A DNA stretch of 64,000 nt from positions 160,710-224,709 of the forward strand of contig NZ_KB904758.1 in assembly GCF_000380185.1 (NCBI RefSeq). Reading direction: 5' to 3'. Made by a program: the position numbers and the translations under genes. Source of the DNA: Thiofilum flexile DSM 14609 (GTDB taxonomy: Bacteria > Pseudomonadota > Gammaproteobacteria > Thiotrichales > Thiotrichaceae). Of this stretch, positions 26,607-34,807 are shown one piece after another (positions within the stretch are counted from its first letter, which is position 1; every line of letters begins with the position of its first letter). The notes below the pieces were generated by a model. It was given only the letters and a program-made list of their open reading frames with translations. It did not search any database and was not told the DNA's origin.

Positions 26607-27419
26607 ATGACTCAATCAATCCACCGTTTAGCAAAAAGCTTAATTATAAATTTATTGGTTATTTTTCCTGCTATAGGAAGTACCGCATCAGAAGATCCTA
26701 TTGATGCTCCCGCTTTTAGTTTTTTTACACAATATAGCGGGGATAAAATCATAGATGCTAGCATTAGCATCTATGATAAAAAAAACAAACCAAAAGAATC
26801 TATTGGGATAAACTTAACTGTCCCCTTGCCTGCAAATATTAAGCAAGCCTTATTTTCTCCAAATACTCAAAATCCGTTCAAAAAAGCATATGCTGTATTT
26901 TATAACTCAAATAACTTTAAACAACTAAAAACCTGTCCTTTCATAGGTATTAATTTTAATATTGATAATAACTTGAAAACTGAGGAGTGGTATATTACGA
27001 CACCAGCAACAGGATGTATCAAAGACCAACCTGATTTAAGTTACAGCAACTCTGTTACTCACAACTGGATTCTTCAACAGGATGAAAAAGGTAGTTTTAA
27101 AATACTAATGGAAAGTGATGATGCTTTAATGATTGATCTTGCTACTCCTCAAAGTACCTATAAGCCATTAGATACTATTCATAATGTGATGAGATTTATG
27201 CCTAAATCCACACTAGGATGTGGTGATGTCTATATCAAATGGCGTTATAATAATACAAAAAAACAATATCAATATATATTTTATAATCCACGTATTGCGG
27301 GTTGTGATCAAAAATTCTCATATGAAATAGTGACTGATCTAGGTGCTAAAAAGGCTATAACAGCAGTCAATAAAGTTATTTTACCTTGGGTTAAAAATAA
27401 TCTCCCCGCCTTTCGCTAA
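26607..27419 (+). CDS. Secreted four-cysteine protein, paralogue B (unknown function)
   Basis: This 270-residue protein has a signal peptide (about 1-28, cut near GSTA). Cysteines at 110, 137, 205 and 233 match paralogue A one for one. Shared blocks include IKQALFSPNTQNPFKKAYAV, TCPFIGINFNIDNN, HNWILQ, ILMES, YKPLDTIHNVMRF and LGCGDVYIKW. The protein ends like A (NNLPAFR versus KNLKAFR). A convergent rpn gene lies 50 bases downstream across the same hairpin as in A, so the two gene pairs form a segmental duplication. Confidence 0.7.
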   Translation: MTQSIHRLAKSLIINLLVIFPAIGSTASEDPIDAPAFSFFTQYSGDKIIDASISIYDKKNKPKESIGINLTVPLPANIKQALFSPNTQNPFKKAYAVFYNSNNFKQLKTCPFIGINFNIDNNLKTEEWYITTPATGCIKDQPDLSYSNSVTHNWILQQDEKGSFKILMESDDALMIDLATPQSTYKPLDTIHNVMRFMPKSTLGCGDVYIKWRYNNTKKQYQYIFYNPRIAGCDQKFSYEIVTDLGAKKAITAVNKVILPWVKNNLPAFR

Positions 27420-27442
27420 TCTCCACCCATTATCCCCCAACC

Positions 27443-27468
27443 AAAGCACTTTTTAAGCAGAGTGCTTT
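27443..27468. terminator. Bidirectional hairpin between secreted-protein gene B and rpn copy 3
   Basis: The same AAAGCACT/AGTGCTTT hairpin and flanks as at 23570-23595. Confidence 0.55.
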
Positions 27469-27469
27469 A

Positions 27470-28447
27470 CTAAACCGATTTAAGCTGTTGCACTTCTTTT
27501 AAAGTTAGCCCTGCAATACGAGCAATCTCGGTTTCGGGTAAAATACCTAGCTGCAATAAATTCAGTGCTATTGCTTGGGCTTTTTGCAAGGCTCCTTCTT
27601 CAATCCCCAGTTGTTTACCCTCTTCAATCCCTAGCTGTTTACCTTTCTCTAAGCCGATTTTCTCTCCCTTTTCTAGCCCAATTTTTTCCCCTTTTTCCAA
27701 ACCAATTTTCTCTCCCTCTACTAAGCCTATTTTTTTTCCATCTAAGCGTGAGGTTTCGTGGGTGCTCATAAAATCTCGATAGTCTTTTAAACTGCTTTCA
27801 TAGCCTAGGCGTTCGCTCGCCGGTAATTGTGCGATTTTAGCAATACCGAATAAACGCTGAAACACTTCATCGGTGAGCTGGCTAGGGATTTGTTCTAATT
27901 CGTGTAAATGCTTAAATACATAAAACCATTTGTCTTGTAGCGTTTTTAGCTCATGGGCTTGTAATTTAAAGCGGGGGAGAACTAAATAGATAAAATTGAG
28001 TTTCTCGTAGAATAAAATATTATCCTGATCTTTAAGCTGAGCATGGTAATAGACTTTTGTTTGATCATCATCAATCAAAAAATCCAAGATACCAATGGTA
28101 TAAACGGCGGCGAGTTTATAATTCCAATCCCCACGGATCGCTTGTTCTTGTATCGGGAAAGTCGCGTAATAGATACTCCGATCTTTGAAAAAGATTTGCT
28201 TGATGCGTTGTAGTTCGACAATAAAGCGCTCACCAGAGGGGCTAATACAGTTCAGATCAAATATCGCTTTGCGGTCAATGGCACTGCGGCCTTGATATTC
28301 GTTTTTGGTGTAACTCAGGTCTTGTACTTGATGATGTGCAGGTAAGAACGTGTTCAAAAAGCTGATCAATAAGTCTTTATGGGGTTCCTCCCCAAACAGC
28401 TTTTTAAAGCCAAAGTCCGTCATGGGATTGAGGTAGACATCGCTCAT
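27470..28447 (-). CDS. Rpn family PD-(D/E)XK nuclease (Transposase_31/YhgA-like), copy 3
   Basis: About 325 residues from the ATG at 28447; an ATG 6 bases upstream leaves no room for a ribosome-binding site. The nuclease domain is nearly identical to copy 2 (visible changes: LT to MT at 9-10, FQLQ to FKLQ, LRT to LKT) with the same D64, E78 and Q80. The repeat domain differs: three EKIGLEKG units and two KQLGIEEG units (238-285). The potential internal start for the C-terminal product is the ATG at 27769. Conserved catalytic half with variable repeats is the pattern reported for Rpn toxin/antitoxin genes in E. coli. Confidence 0.88.
   Translation of the reverse strand: MSDVYLNPMTDFGFKKLFGEEPHKDLLISFLNTFLPAHHQVQDLSYTKNEYQGRSAIDRKAIFDLNCISPSGERFIVELQRIKQIFFKDRSIYYATFPIQEQAIRGDWNYKLAAVYTIGILDFLIDDDQTKVYYHAQLKDQDNILFYEKLNFIYLVLPRFKLQAHELKTLQDKWFYVFKHLHELEQIPSQLTDEVFQRLFGIAKIAQLPASERLGYESSLKDYRDFMSTHETSRLDGKKIGLVEGEKIGLEKGEKIGLEKGEKIGLEKGKQLGIEEGKQLGIEEGALQKAQAIALNLLQLGILPETEIARIAGLTLKEVQQLKSV
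27593..27736 (-). repeat. 24-bp in-frame tandem repeats in rpn copy 3
   Basis: The repeats encode KKIGLVEG, three EKIGLEKG and two KQLGIEEG units, the longest array of the three copies. Confidence 0.8.
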
Positions 28448-28480
28448 ACACATGCTCTAGAGGTGGGTTGCTATCCCTTT

Positions 28481-28486
28481 ATTATA
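28481..28486 (-). promoter_or_regulatory. -10-like TATAAT upstream of rpn copy 3
   Basis: A minus-strand TATAAT lies 34 bases before the start, with the same leader as copies 1 and 2. Confidence 0.5.
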
Positions 28487-28508
28487 AGATAAGGGATGCG
28501 AGTTTACA

Positions 28509-28994
28509 CTAAGCCCTCTCAGCCTCTGACCACTGTCGATAGGGGTGTTGCGTGAGTAGCACATTATAATAACGCGGCTCATGGGATACATCCTTGCCTG
28601 CCCACTCTGGCACTGCAAAGACTTCATCAGCGCTGCTTAATTCAATTTCAGCCACGACTAAGCCTTGATTGTCGCCATGAAACTCATCGACCTCCCAAGT
28701 CTTACCTGCATATTCAATATAGTGACGTGTCTTTTCAATGAGGGGAGGTTGGCAAAGCTGATTGAGTAACTCATGCGCATCTGCCAAAGGAATAGCATAT
28801 TCAAACTCTGGACGGGATACGCCAATCGTCATGCCCTTAATATTTAAGCTAGCCTGCTCATCTGCAATACGCACCCGTACTGACGCGGTAGGATTATTAC
28901 TCAAATAGCCTTGGCGAAACTGTTCTGAGCGCTGCACTTGAGTACGCCAAGCCTCGGAAATTACTAAAAACTTACGCTCAATTTCAGTAGCCAT
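28509..28994 (-). CDS. CYTH-domain protein (triphosphate tunnel phosphatase family)
   Basis: This 161-residue protein has the N-terminal EIERKFLV (ExExK motif) and the alternating charged strands of a CYTH tunnel: RVRIADEQASLNIKG, FEYAIPL, KTWEVDEFHG and VVAEIEL. Single-domain bacterial members often hydrolyse inorganic triphosphate; adenylate cyclase activity is less likely. It follows fabH by 12 bases on the same strand and could be co-transcribed. In many gammaproteobacteria this position is held by fabD. Confidence 0.88.
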   Translation of the reverse strand: MATEIERKFLVISEAWRTQVQRSEQFRQGYLSNNPTASVRVRIADEQASLNIKGMTIGVSRPEFEYAIPLADAHELLNQLCQPPLIEKTRHYIEYAGKTWEVDEFHGDNQGLVVAEIELSSADEVFAVPEWAGKDVSHEPRYYNVLLTQHPYRQWSEAERA

Positions 28995-29006
28995 GGTACT
29001 TATCCT

Positions 29007-29975
29007 TTAAAAACGTACTAGTGCCGAACCCCAAGTGAATCCACCGCCAAACGCTTCGAGTAATATGGTTTGCCCACGCTGAATCCGTCCATCCCGCACG
29101 GCTGTATCTAAGGCAATAGGAATAGACGCTGCTGAGGTATTACCCTGCTCGCCGACAGTGACAACGACACGCTCCATCGGCATATCTAATTTTTTAGCGG
29201 TGGCTTGGATAATGCGGATATTGGCTTGATGCGGCACTAACCAATCCACATCGGCTTTCGTCATATTATTCGCTTCTAAGGTTTCCTCGACAATGCGTCC
29301 GAGGGTTGTGACAGCCATACGAAAGACTTCATTGCCTTTCATGCGTAGAAAAGCTTTGCCTTCCAATAACACCTCGCGATTACGCGAGACGCCAGCAGCG
29401 ACATTGAGTAATTCTTCATAGCTACCCTCGGAGTGAATATGAGTAGAATAAATACCTGGCTCGTCACTAGGCTCTAATACCATCGCTCCGGCACCATCAC
29501 CGAATAATACGCAAGTACCCCGATCACTCCAATCCATCAGCTTAGACATCGTTTCAGCGCCAACCACTAAAGCACATTGACTTGCTCCACTACGCACAAA
29601 CTTATCCGCCACACTTAAGGCATAAGTAAAACCGGAACAAGCCGCATTCACATCAAACGCAGCACCGCCATTGGTAATTCCTAAGCGCCCTTGCAGGAGA
29701 CAAGCCGTACTAGGGAAAATGAGATCTGGCGTAGAAGTCCCCATCACAATCAAATCGACTTCATTAGGCTCACGCCCGGCCATTTCCAGCGCCCGTCGTG
29801 CGGCAAATTCGGCTAAATCACAAGCCGACTCATGCTCGACAATATGACGCTGGCGAATGCCGGTACGCTCTACAATCCACTCATCGGTCGTATCTACAAA
29901 TTGAGCTAAATCGTGATTTGTCATAATGCGTGGCGGCAAGTAACTACCTGTGCCGGTAATGCGTGAATATTTCAT
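29007..29975 (-). CDS. fabH: 3-oxoacyl-ACP synthase III FabH
   Basis: This 322-residue condensing enzyme starts fatty acid synthesis from acetyl-CoA and malonyl-ACP. The triad is visible: Cys113 in [13 protein letters not shown], His in [11 protein letters not shown] and Asn in [12 protein letters not shown]. The start overlaps the plsX stop by ATGA. fabD, fabG and acpP do not follow; a CYTH gene and the Rpn island do. Confidence 0.97.
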   Translation of the reverse strand: MKYSRITGTGSYLPPRIMTNHDLAQFVDTTDEWIVERTGIRQRHIVEHESACDLAEFAARRALEMAGREPNEVDLIVMGTSTPDLIFPSTACLLQGRLGITNGGAAFDVNAACSGFTYALSVADKFVRSGASQCALVVGAETMSKLMDWSDRGTCVLFGDGAGAMVLEPSDEPGIYSTHIHSEGSYEELLNVAAGVSRNREVLLEGKAFLRMKGNEVFRMAVTTLGRIVEETLEANNMTKADVDWLVPHQANIRIIQATAKKLDMPMERVVVTVGEQGNTSAASIPIALDTAVRDGRIQRGQTILLEAFGGGFTWGSALVRF

Positions 29976-31000
29976 GCCTCAACCCTCGTGGCTAATAGCG
30001 CTGCAACTTGTTTATCGATACGTTGTGGCACCTGCTTAATAGCTTCCGTACGAGCAATCCCAATAGCATTCGCATAGGCAAAACTATCCGCTCCACCATG
30101 GCTTTTGACCACAATCCCTCGCAATCCTAATAGACTAGCACCATTATAGCGCCGTGGATCGACCTGATGACGAAAACGGGTTAGTACGGGTAACGCAATC
30201 AATCCAGCAAGCTTGGTAAGGATATTACGCTTAAATCCGTCTTTAAGCAGGGTGGAAATCATTTTTGCCACACCCTCGGTATTTTTTAGTGCCACATTGC
30301 CCACAAAGCCATCACACACCACGACATCTACATCGCCTAAATAAATATCATCCCCTTCCACATAGCCAATATAATTGAGAGGTGATTTACTTAATAAGGC
30401 ATGGGCGGCTTTAACTTGCTCGTTGCCTTTTATTTCTTCTTGTCCAATGTTCAGTAAACCCACCTTAGGCGATTCAATATCATCAATGGCTTTAGCTAGC
30501 TCAGACCCCATTAGGGCAAATTGATATAAATGCTCAGCGGCAGAATCGACATTCGCTCCTAAATCGAGCATATGGGTATGCCCCTGCAGGGCTGGAATCA
30601 CCGTGCAAATCGCGGGGCGATCAATGCCGGGTAGTGTTTTTAATACAAAGCGCGCGGTTGCCATTAACGCTCCGGTATTACCCGCACTCACCGCTGCATC
30701 GGCCTCCCCGTCTTTGACCAGATTAATAGCCACGCGCATAGAGGAATCTTTTTTATTTTTCAGCGCACTGGTGGGGGACTCATCCATTGCCACTACTTGA
30801 GTAGCCGGTTTGACATGTAAACGGTCGGAGGCATTCGTTTGATGTTTGGCTAAGGTATTATTGATTTGAGCTTCATCCCCTACCAGTATTAATTCGATAT
30901 CTGCATAAGTGCCCAATGCTTTTAAAGCTGCCGGGACTGTGACCTCTAGCCCATGGTCACCCCCCATTGCATCTAACGCAATACGGTATTTGTTAGCCAT
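29972..31000 (-). CDS. plsX: Phosphate acyltransferase PlsX
   Basis: This 342-residue enzyme makes acyl-phosphate from acyl-ACP for phospholipid synthesis. It has the N-terminal [10 protein letters not shown] signature, [22 protein letters not shown] and [13 protein letters not shown]. It lies between rpmF and fabH as in E. coli, but a strong terminator separates it from rpmF, so it needs read-through or its own promoter. Confidence 0.96.
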   Translation of the reverse strand: MANKYRIALDAMGGDHGLEVTVPAALKALGTYADIELILVGDEAQINNTLAKHQTNASDRLHVKPATQVVAMDESPTSALKNKKDSSMRVAINLVKDGEADAAVSAGNTGALMATARFVLKTLPGIDRPAICTVIPALQGHTHMLDLGANVDSAAEHLYQFALMGSELAKAIDDIESPKVGLLNIGQEEIKGNEQVKAAHALLSKSPLNYIGYVEGDDIYLGDVDVVVCDGFVGNVALKNTEGVAKMISTLLKDGFKRNILTKLAGLIALPVLTRFRHQVDPRRYNGASLLGLRGIVVKSHGGADSFAYANAIGIARTEAIKQVPQRIDKQVAALLATRVEA

Positions 31001-31025
31001 AATTTATCCAACATCCAATCCAAAA

Positions 31026-31052
31026 AAAATCGCGGGACCAGCCCGCGATTTT
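31026..31052 (-). terminator. Rho-independent terminator after rpmF
   Basis: A perfect 11-bp stem (AAAATCGCGGG/CCCGCGATTTT) with a 5-base loop runs, on the minus strand, straight into a T-tract. It lies between rpmF and plsX and should end or attenuate the yceD-rpmF transcript. Confidence 0.85.
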
Positions 31053-31101
31053 AAATACTATCAGAGGCAAAAGTAAGCTTAATACCTCTAAAGACTTGCG
31101 C

Positions 31102-31299
31102 TTACTCTTGGACTTCTTCCACGTCTACCGCCGTCTTAATAATTTGACGACCACGGTAAAATCCATCTGGAGTCATGTGATGACGCAAGTGAGTCTCACC
31201 TGAAACAGGATCCACTGATAAAGCACGATTTTTAAGTGCATCGTGGGCACGACGCATATCACGCTTAGAACGTGACATACGGGTTTGAGCGACTGCCAT
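31102..31299 (-). CDS. rpmF: 50S ribosomal protein L32
   Basis: This 65-residue basic protein begins [20 protein letters not shown] and contains [15 protein letters not shown], typical of cysteine-free gammaproteobacterial L32. It is slightly long because of an acidic tail ([10 protein letters not shown]). It follows yceD by 6 bases. Confidence 0.96.
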   Translation of the reverse strand: MAVAQTRMSRSKRDMRRAHDALKNRALSVDPVSGETHLRHHMTPDGFYRGRQIIKTAVDVEEVQE

Positions 31300-31305
31300 T
31301 GTAGC

Positions 31306-31839
31306 TTACTCCGATTTTTTCCAATTCTTTAATACTGCAAACGGATTTTTCTTTTCTTCCGTTGGATCAGACTCATTATTTACCGCATCATCCTCATAAC
31401 CCTCAATCAAAGGTTTTAGAGGTTGACAGGAATCATGGCGTGGTATCAGTGGCATAGCGAGCAGTAGCTCATCTTCCACAAAGTCACGCAAATATAGGCT
31501 ATCGTCTTCCACTACCCAACTTTCATAACCCGCCTCTTCAGGGCGACGGTCTGTTTCAGAGCGCGTAAACACCACCTCAATCGGATGGTTAATCGTTAAG
31601 GTCATGGGCTGCAAACAACGCTGGCATTCCACTTGTATTTGCCCTTGGACACTACCTTTTACCATAGGTAAATGGGTTTCAGATAAACTAAATACTAACT
31701 CTACCTGAAAATCACCACTACTATCCAAAGCCATTTCAACTAGGCGCGACATCTCACGTAGCGGCATAATGCCACTCAGCTCACGGCGCTGCTCAACGTA
31801 GCGAAAGGGATTAATTTCAACGGGTAACCTATTCAACAT
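31306..31839 (-). CDS. yceD: YceD family protein (DUF177, large-ribosomal-subunit accumulation protein)
   Basis: This 177-residue DUF177 protein is recognisable by the core VQGQIQVECQRCLQPMTLTI and an acidic central region (VVEDDSLYLRDFVEDELLLAMPLIPRH is split across this stretch). YceD precedes rpmF in most bacteria and has been linked to 23S rRNA accumulation. No membrane segment is present. Confidence 0.92.
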   Translation of the reverse strand: MLNRLPVEINPFRYVEQRRELSGIMPLREMSRLVEMALDSSGDFQVELVFSLSETHLPMVKGSVQGQIQVECQRCLQPMTLTINHPIEVVFTRSETDRRPEEAGYESWVVEDDSLYLRDFVEDELLLAMPLIPRHDSCQPLKPLIEGYEDDAVNNESDPTEEKKNPFAVLKNWKKSE

Positions 31840-31938
31840 AAGGGCGCGATTATATGAAGATGGGGATGCAAGTGTAAAGAAAAATCACTATGATGGGGAG
31901 CTTTTTATTACTTTCTAGCGCTAATTTGTAACAAACTC

Positions 31939-32541
31939 ATGATAAATTCTCAGCCACCTCGTTTAGTTTTAGCCTCCACTTCTAAATTTCGCCAAGCCTT
32001 ACTCCGTCAGCTCCAAATACCCTTTGAGTGTGCTGCACCTAATATCGATGAAAGCCACCGACTCAATGAATCGGCCTCTGAATTAGTCGCCCGTCTAGCC
32101 CTAGAAAAAGCACAAGCCGTACAAGCACACTACCCGCAGGCCTTAATTATTGGTTCTGACCAAGTAGCGGTACTGAATGGGCAAATCTTAGGTAAACCTC
32201 ACACTCACGCCAATGCAACCGCACAATTGCAAGCCTCTTCGAATCAATATGTTGAATTTCTGACTGGGCTGTGTTTATTCAATAGCAACACCCAGACCTA
32301 TCAACTCGATGTGGTGCATTTTGGTGTTAAATTTCGCCCCTTATCGGAGTCGATGATTGAATACTACTTACAACGTGAACAACCCTATGAATGTGCGGGT
32401 AGTTTTAAATCAGAAGGCCTAGGGGTAGTCCTATTTGAGAAAATGCTAGGTGATGATCCTAGTGCATTGATTGGTCTGCCACTCATACGCCTTACTGACT
32501 TTCTGCAACAACAAGGTATCGTATTACCCTTAGCGATATGA
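31939..32541 (+). CDS. maf: Maf/YceF family nucleoside triphosphate pyrophosphatase
   Basis: This 200-residue Maf-like protein has LVLASTSKFRQALLRQL, the NIDES motif and IIGSDQVAVLNGQILGKP. Members hydrolyse modified or canonical NTPs; the YceF branch prefers m7GTP. Its divergent position next to yceD-rpmF matches E. coli yceF, supporting that branch. The stop lies one base from the opposing secreted-protein gene. Confidence 0.92.
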   Translation: MINSQPPRLVLASTSKFRQALLRQLQIPFECAAPNIDESHRLNESASELVARLALEKAQAVQAHYPQALIIGSDQVAVLNGQILGKPHTHANATAQLQASSNQYVEFLTGLCLFNSNTQTYQLDVVHFGVKFRPLSESMIEYYLQREQPYECAGSFKSEGLGVVLFEKMLGDDPSALIGLPLIRLTDFLQQQGIVLPLAI

Positions 32542-32542
32542 G

Positions 32543-32893
32543 CTAAAAAACCCGTACCTCACTACGAATAGAAATGGTCACATCGACATCATGATGGGGT
32601 TTTAAAGTAAAGGGTTGCTCATACTGAATACCATTAAAACTAATCTCTGCCACATAATTTCCTGGTGGCAGCTCTAATACACCAGCATGGCGATCAAAGC
32701 CCTTAGTCAGCCATCTGCGATTATTTTTCACCTCATAAATTTTCCACGCGACGGGACGCATTAAAGGTGCTCCACTAGGGGTGATCGCTCTTAAACTGAC
32801 TGTGCCCCCATTTCCAGCTTCGATGGCCTGTATACTCCCACCTAGTAACCATAGTACTATAATCCAAGTACACGATTGGCATAGCCCTTTCAT
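32543..32893 (-). CDS. Small secreted beta-sandwich-like protein of unknown function
   Basis: About 116 residues from the ATG at 32893, which has GGGAGAG just upstream; the longer open frame adds 16 unlikely residues. A signal peptide (about 1-28) precedes a roughly 88-residue domain with regular strands (GTVSLRAITPSGAPL, VAWKIYEV, GVLELPPGNYVAEISFNG, DVDVTISI). The PPGNY-x-x-E turn resembles carboxypeptidase-regulatory-like or Ig-like folds. Probably periplasmic. Confidence 0.65.
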   Translation of the reverse strand: MKGLCQSCTWIIVLWLLGGSIQAIEAGNGGTVSLRAITPSGAPLMRPVAWKIYEVKNNRRWLTKGFDRHAGVLELPPGNYVAEISFNGIQYEQPFTLKPHHDVDVTISIRSEVRVF

Positions 32894-33093
32894 AATTCTC
32901 TCCCTTGACATTTCACCGACACTCACTAAAACTCCGCCCACCTGTGTCTACTCACCTCCTACTATTCATATTTAATATCAATATGTTTAATATTTATACA
33001 TACCATTAGAATTAGAATAGTATTCTCAAGGTCGCTACATAACCCTTTTTTCGCTAGGATAGACTGCTTGGATTCTTGGATAAATCAGTACTT

Positions 33094-33945
33094 ATGCTTA
33101 GTTATCGACATGCTTTTCATGCGGGCAATCACGCAGATATTTTAAAACATGCCACCCTCACTTTAATGTTAAGTAGCCTTAACCAAAAGCCCAAACCCTA
33201 CTATTATATCGACACCCATGCAGGGGCAGGCTTATATCGCTTAGACTCAGGATGGTCTAACAAAACGGGGGAAGCGGCCTTAGGTATCCAAAAACTTTGG
33301 CCTCATCGAGCACGCTTACCTCAACTAAAAACCTATTTTGATTGCATCCAAGCTTTAAACCGGGGTGAAACCATTATTCATTATCCCGGCTCACCTTGGA
33401 TTGCTCAAACATTAGTCAGGTCAACTGAGCATTTGGTTTTAATTGAACTCCATCCAGACGATAAAAATTTAATCAAATCAAATTTGAACCAAACTAAACA
33501 AACTACATTTGTAGTTAATGATGGCTTTCAAGAGTTAATAGCCCGTGTTCCCCCATCACTGAAACGAGGGTTAGTATTGATTGATCCCCCCTATGAATTA
33601 AAACAAGACTATCAAAGGGTTACAGAGTCATTAGCGGAGGCCTATAAACGCTGGGCAACGGGGGTTTATGCGGTTTGGTATCCGATCCTAGCGAACAAGC
33701 GCGATCATAGCGATACCATGCTACGTAAGATTAAGCAGGGTGCTTATAGCAATTTATTAAAAGTAGAATTGAAGGTGATGGGGGCACAAAGTGAATTTGG
33801 TATGCATGGCTCAGGCATGCTGATTGTGAATGCCCCATGGCAATTGGATCGTGAGCTAAAAACGATATTACCCACACTCACAGACATTTTAGCCCTAGAT
33901 AATCAAGCGAGCTGGTCGGTTGAATGGCTAAAAGAACCTAGCTGA
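33094..33945 (+). CDS. rlmJ: 23S rRNA (adenine2030-N6)-methyltransferase RlmJ
   Basis: About 283 residues from the ATG at 33094; a TTG 18 bases earlier is also open. The N-terminus MLSYRHAFHAGNHADILKH is diagnostic of RlmJ. The catalytic motif is LVLIDPPYELKQDY, of the (N/D)PPY N6-adenine methyltransferase type, with YYIDTHAGAG as SAM loop. It modifies A2030 of 23S rRNA in E. coli. It is convergent with aroE, 8 bases apart. Confidence 0.94.
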   Translation: MLSYRHAFHAGNHADILKHATLTLMLSSLNQKPKPYYYIDTHAGAGLYRLDSGWSNKTGEAALGIQKLWPHRARLPQLKTYFDCIQALNRGETIIHYPGSPWIAQTLVRSTEHLVLIELHPDDKNLIKSNLNQTKQTTFVVNDGFQELIARVPPSLKRGLVLIDPPYELKQDYQRVTESLAEAYKRWATGVYAVWYPILANKRDHSDTMLRKIKQGAYSNLLKVELKVMGAQSEFGMHGSGMLIVNAPWQLDRELKTILPTLTDILALDNQASWSVEWLKEPS

Positions 33946-33953
33946 GCACTCAA

Positions 33954-34787
33954 CTAGGTCATTAATTCGGTACGTAATTGCTGCAACACGACCGGTGTTT
34001 CAGGTCGCACAGAGCGCCAGAGATAAAACGCTTCTGCGGCTTGCTCGACTAACATACCCAAACCATCGACCACTTGTGTAGCTCCTTGCTCTAAAGCCCA
34101 CTGCATAAACACGGTGGGCTTAGCACCATACATCATGTCATAGCAAAAGGTATCTGCTGTTATACAAGTCTTTGGTAGTGGGGGTAATTCGCCCTGTAAG
34201 CTTGCTGAAGTACCATTAATAATCATATCAAAGGCACCCTCTAGCGCTTCAAAACTACAGCCTGATACCTGACCTAAATCGGTAAAATCCTGCGCTAACT
34301 CCAGTGCTGTACTCACAGTACGATTAGCAATCACGATTTCAGCGGGGTGATGTTCTAATAAAGGCTGTAATACACCGCGTACAGCCCCACCTGCTCCGAG
34401 TATCAAAATACGCTTACCTAGGAGTGATTGATGTTGACTGAGTGTAATATCCCGTACTATGCCTACTCCATCGGTATTGTCCCCGAAAATAGAGCCATCA
34501 GCTTGAAACATCAGTGTATTGACCGCCCCTGCACGTTGAGCATAAGCAGAACGTTTGGTGGCTAAACTCCAAGCTTCTTGCTTGAAAGGAACTGTGACAT
34601 TACAACCTTTGCCTCCTGCTGCACGAAAGGCCAATACCTCTGCGGTAAAGGCATCAAGAGGGGCTAATAACTTGTCATAATACAGCGCTTGCGCGGTTTG
34701 TTGGGCGAATAAGCTATGAATACGCGGTGATTTACTATGTTGAATCGGATTACCAAAAACGACATATTGATCTAAGGTATCTATCAT
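33954..34787 (-). CDS. aroE: Shikimate dehydrogenase (NADP+)
   Basis: This 277-residue enzyme reduces 3-dehydroshikimate in aromatic amino acid synthesis. It has the substrate-binding start VFGNPIQHSKSPRIH, NVTVPFKQEAW with the catalytic Lys, NTLMF, DNTDGVG and the NADP loop ILGAGGAVRG followed by NRT. It is last in the rimP-to-aroE string, 20 bases after truB, where many relatives have rpsO. Confidence 0.96.
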   Translation of the reverse strand: MIDTLDQYVVFGNPIQHSKSPRIHSLFAQQTAQALYYDKLLAPLDAFTAEVLAFRAAGGKGCNVTVPFKQEAWSLATKRSAYAQRAGAVNTLMFQADGSIFGDNTDGVGIVRDITLSQHQSLLGKRILILGAGGAVRGVLQPLLEHHPAEIVIANRTVSTALELAQDFTDLGQVSGCSFEALEGAFDMIINGTSASLQGELPPLPKTCITADTFCYDMMYGAKPTVFMQWALEQGATQVVDGLGMLVEQAAEAFYLWRSVRPETPVVLQQLRTELMT

Positions 34788-34807
34788 AGTCTACACACCT
34801 GATTGAT

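Noticed and set aside
23720..27736. Regular 24-bp repeats that might suggest a CRISPR array
   Set aside because: The repeats are contiguous without spacers, in frame, and encode EKIGLEKG-type units inside three homologous rpn genes.
25480..28447. Rpn genes as transposases of insertion sequences
   Set aside because: No terminal inverted repeats or target-site duplications are visible around them. The shared flanks are explained by segmental duplication, and the family is better seen as nuclease toxins.
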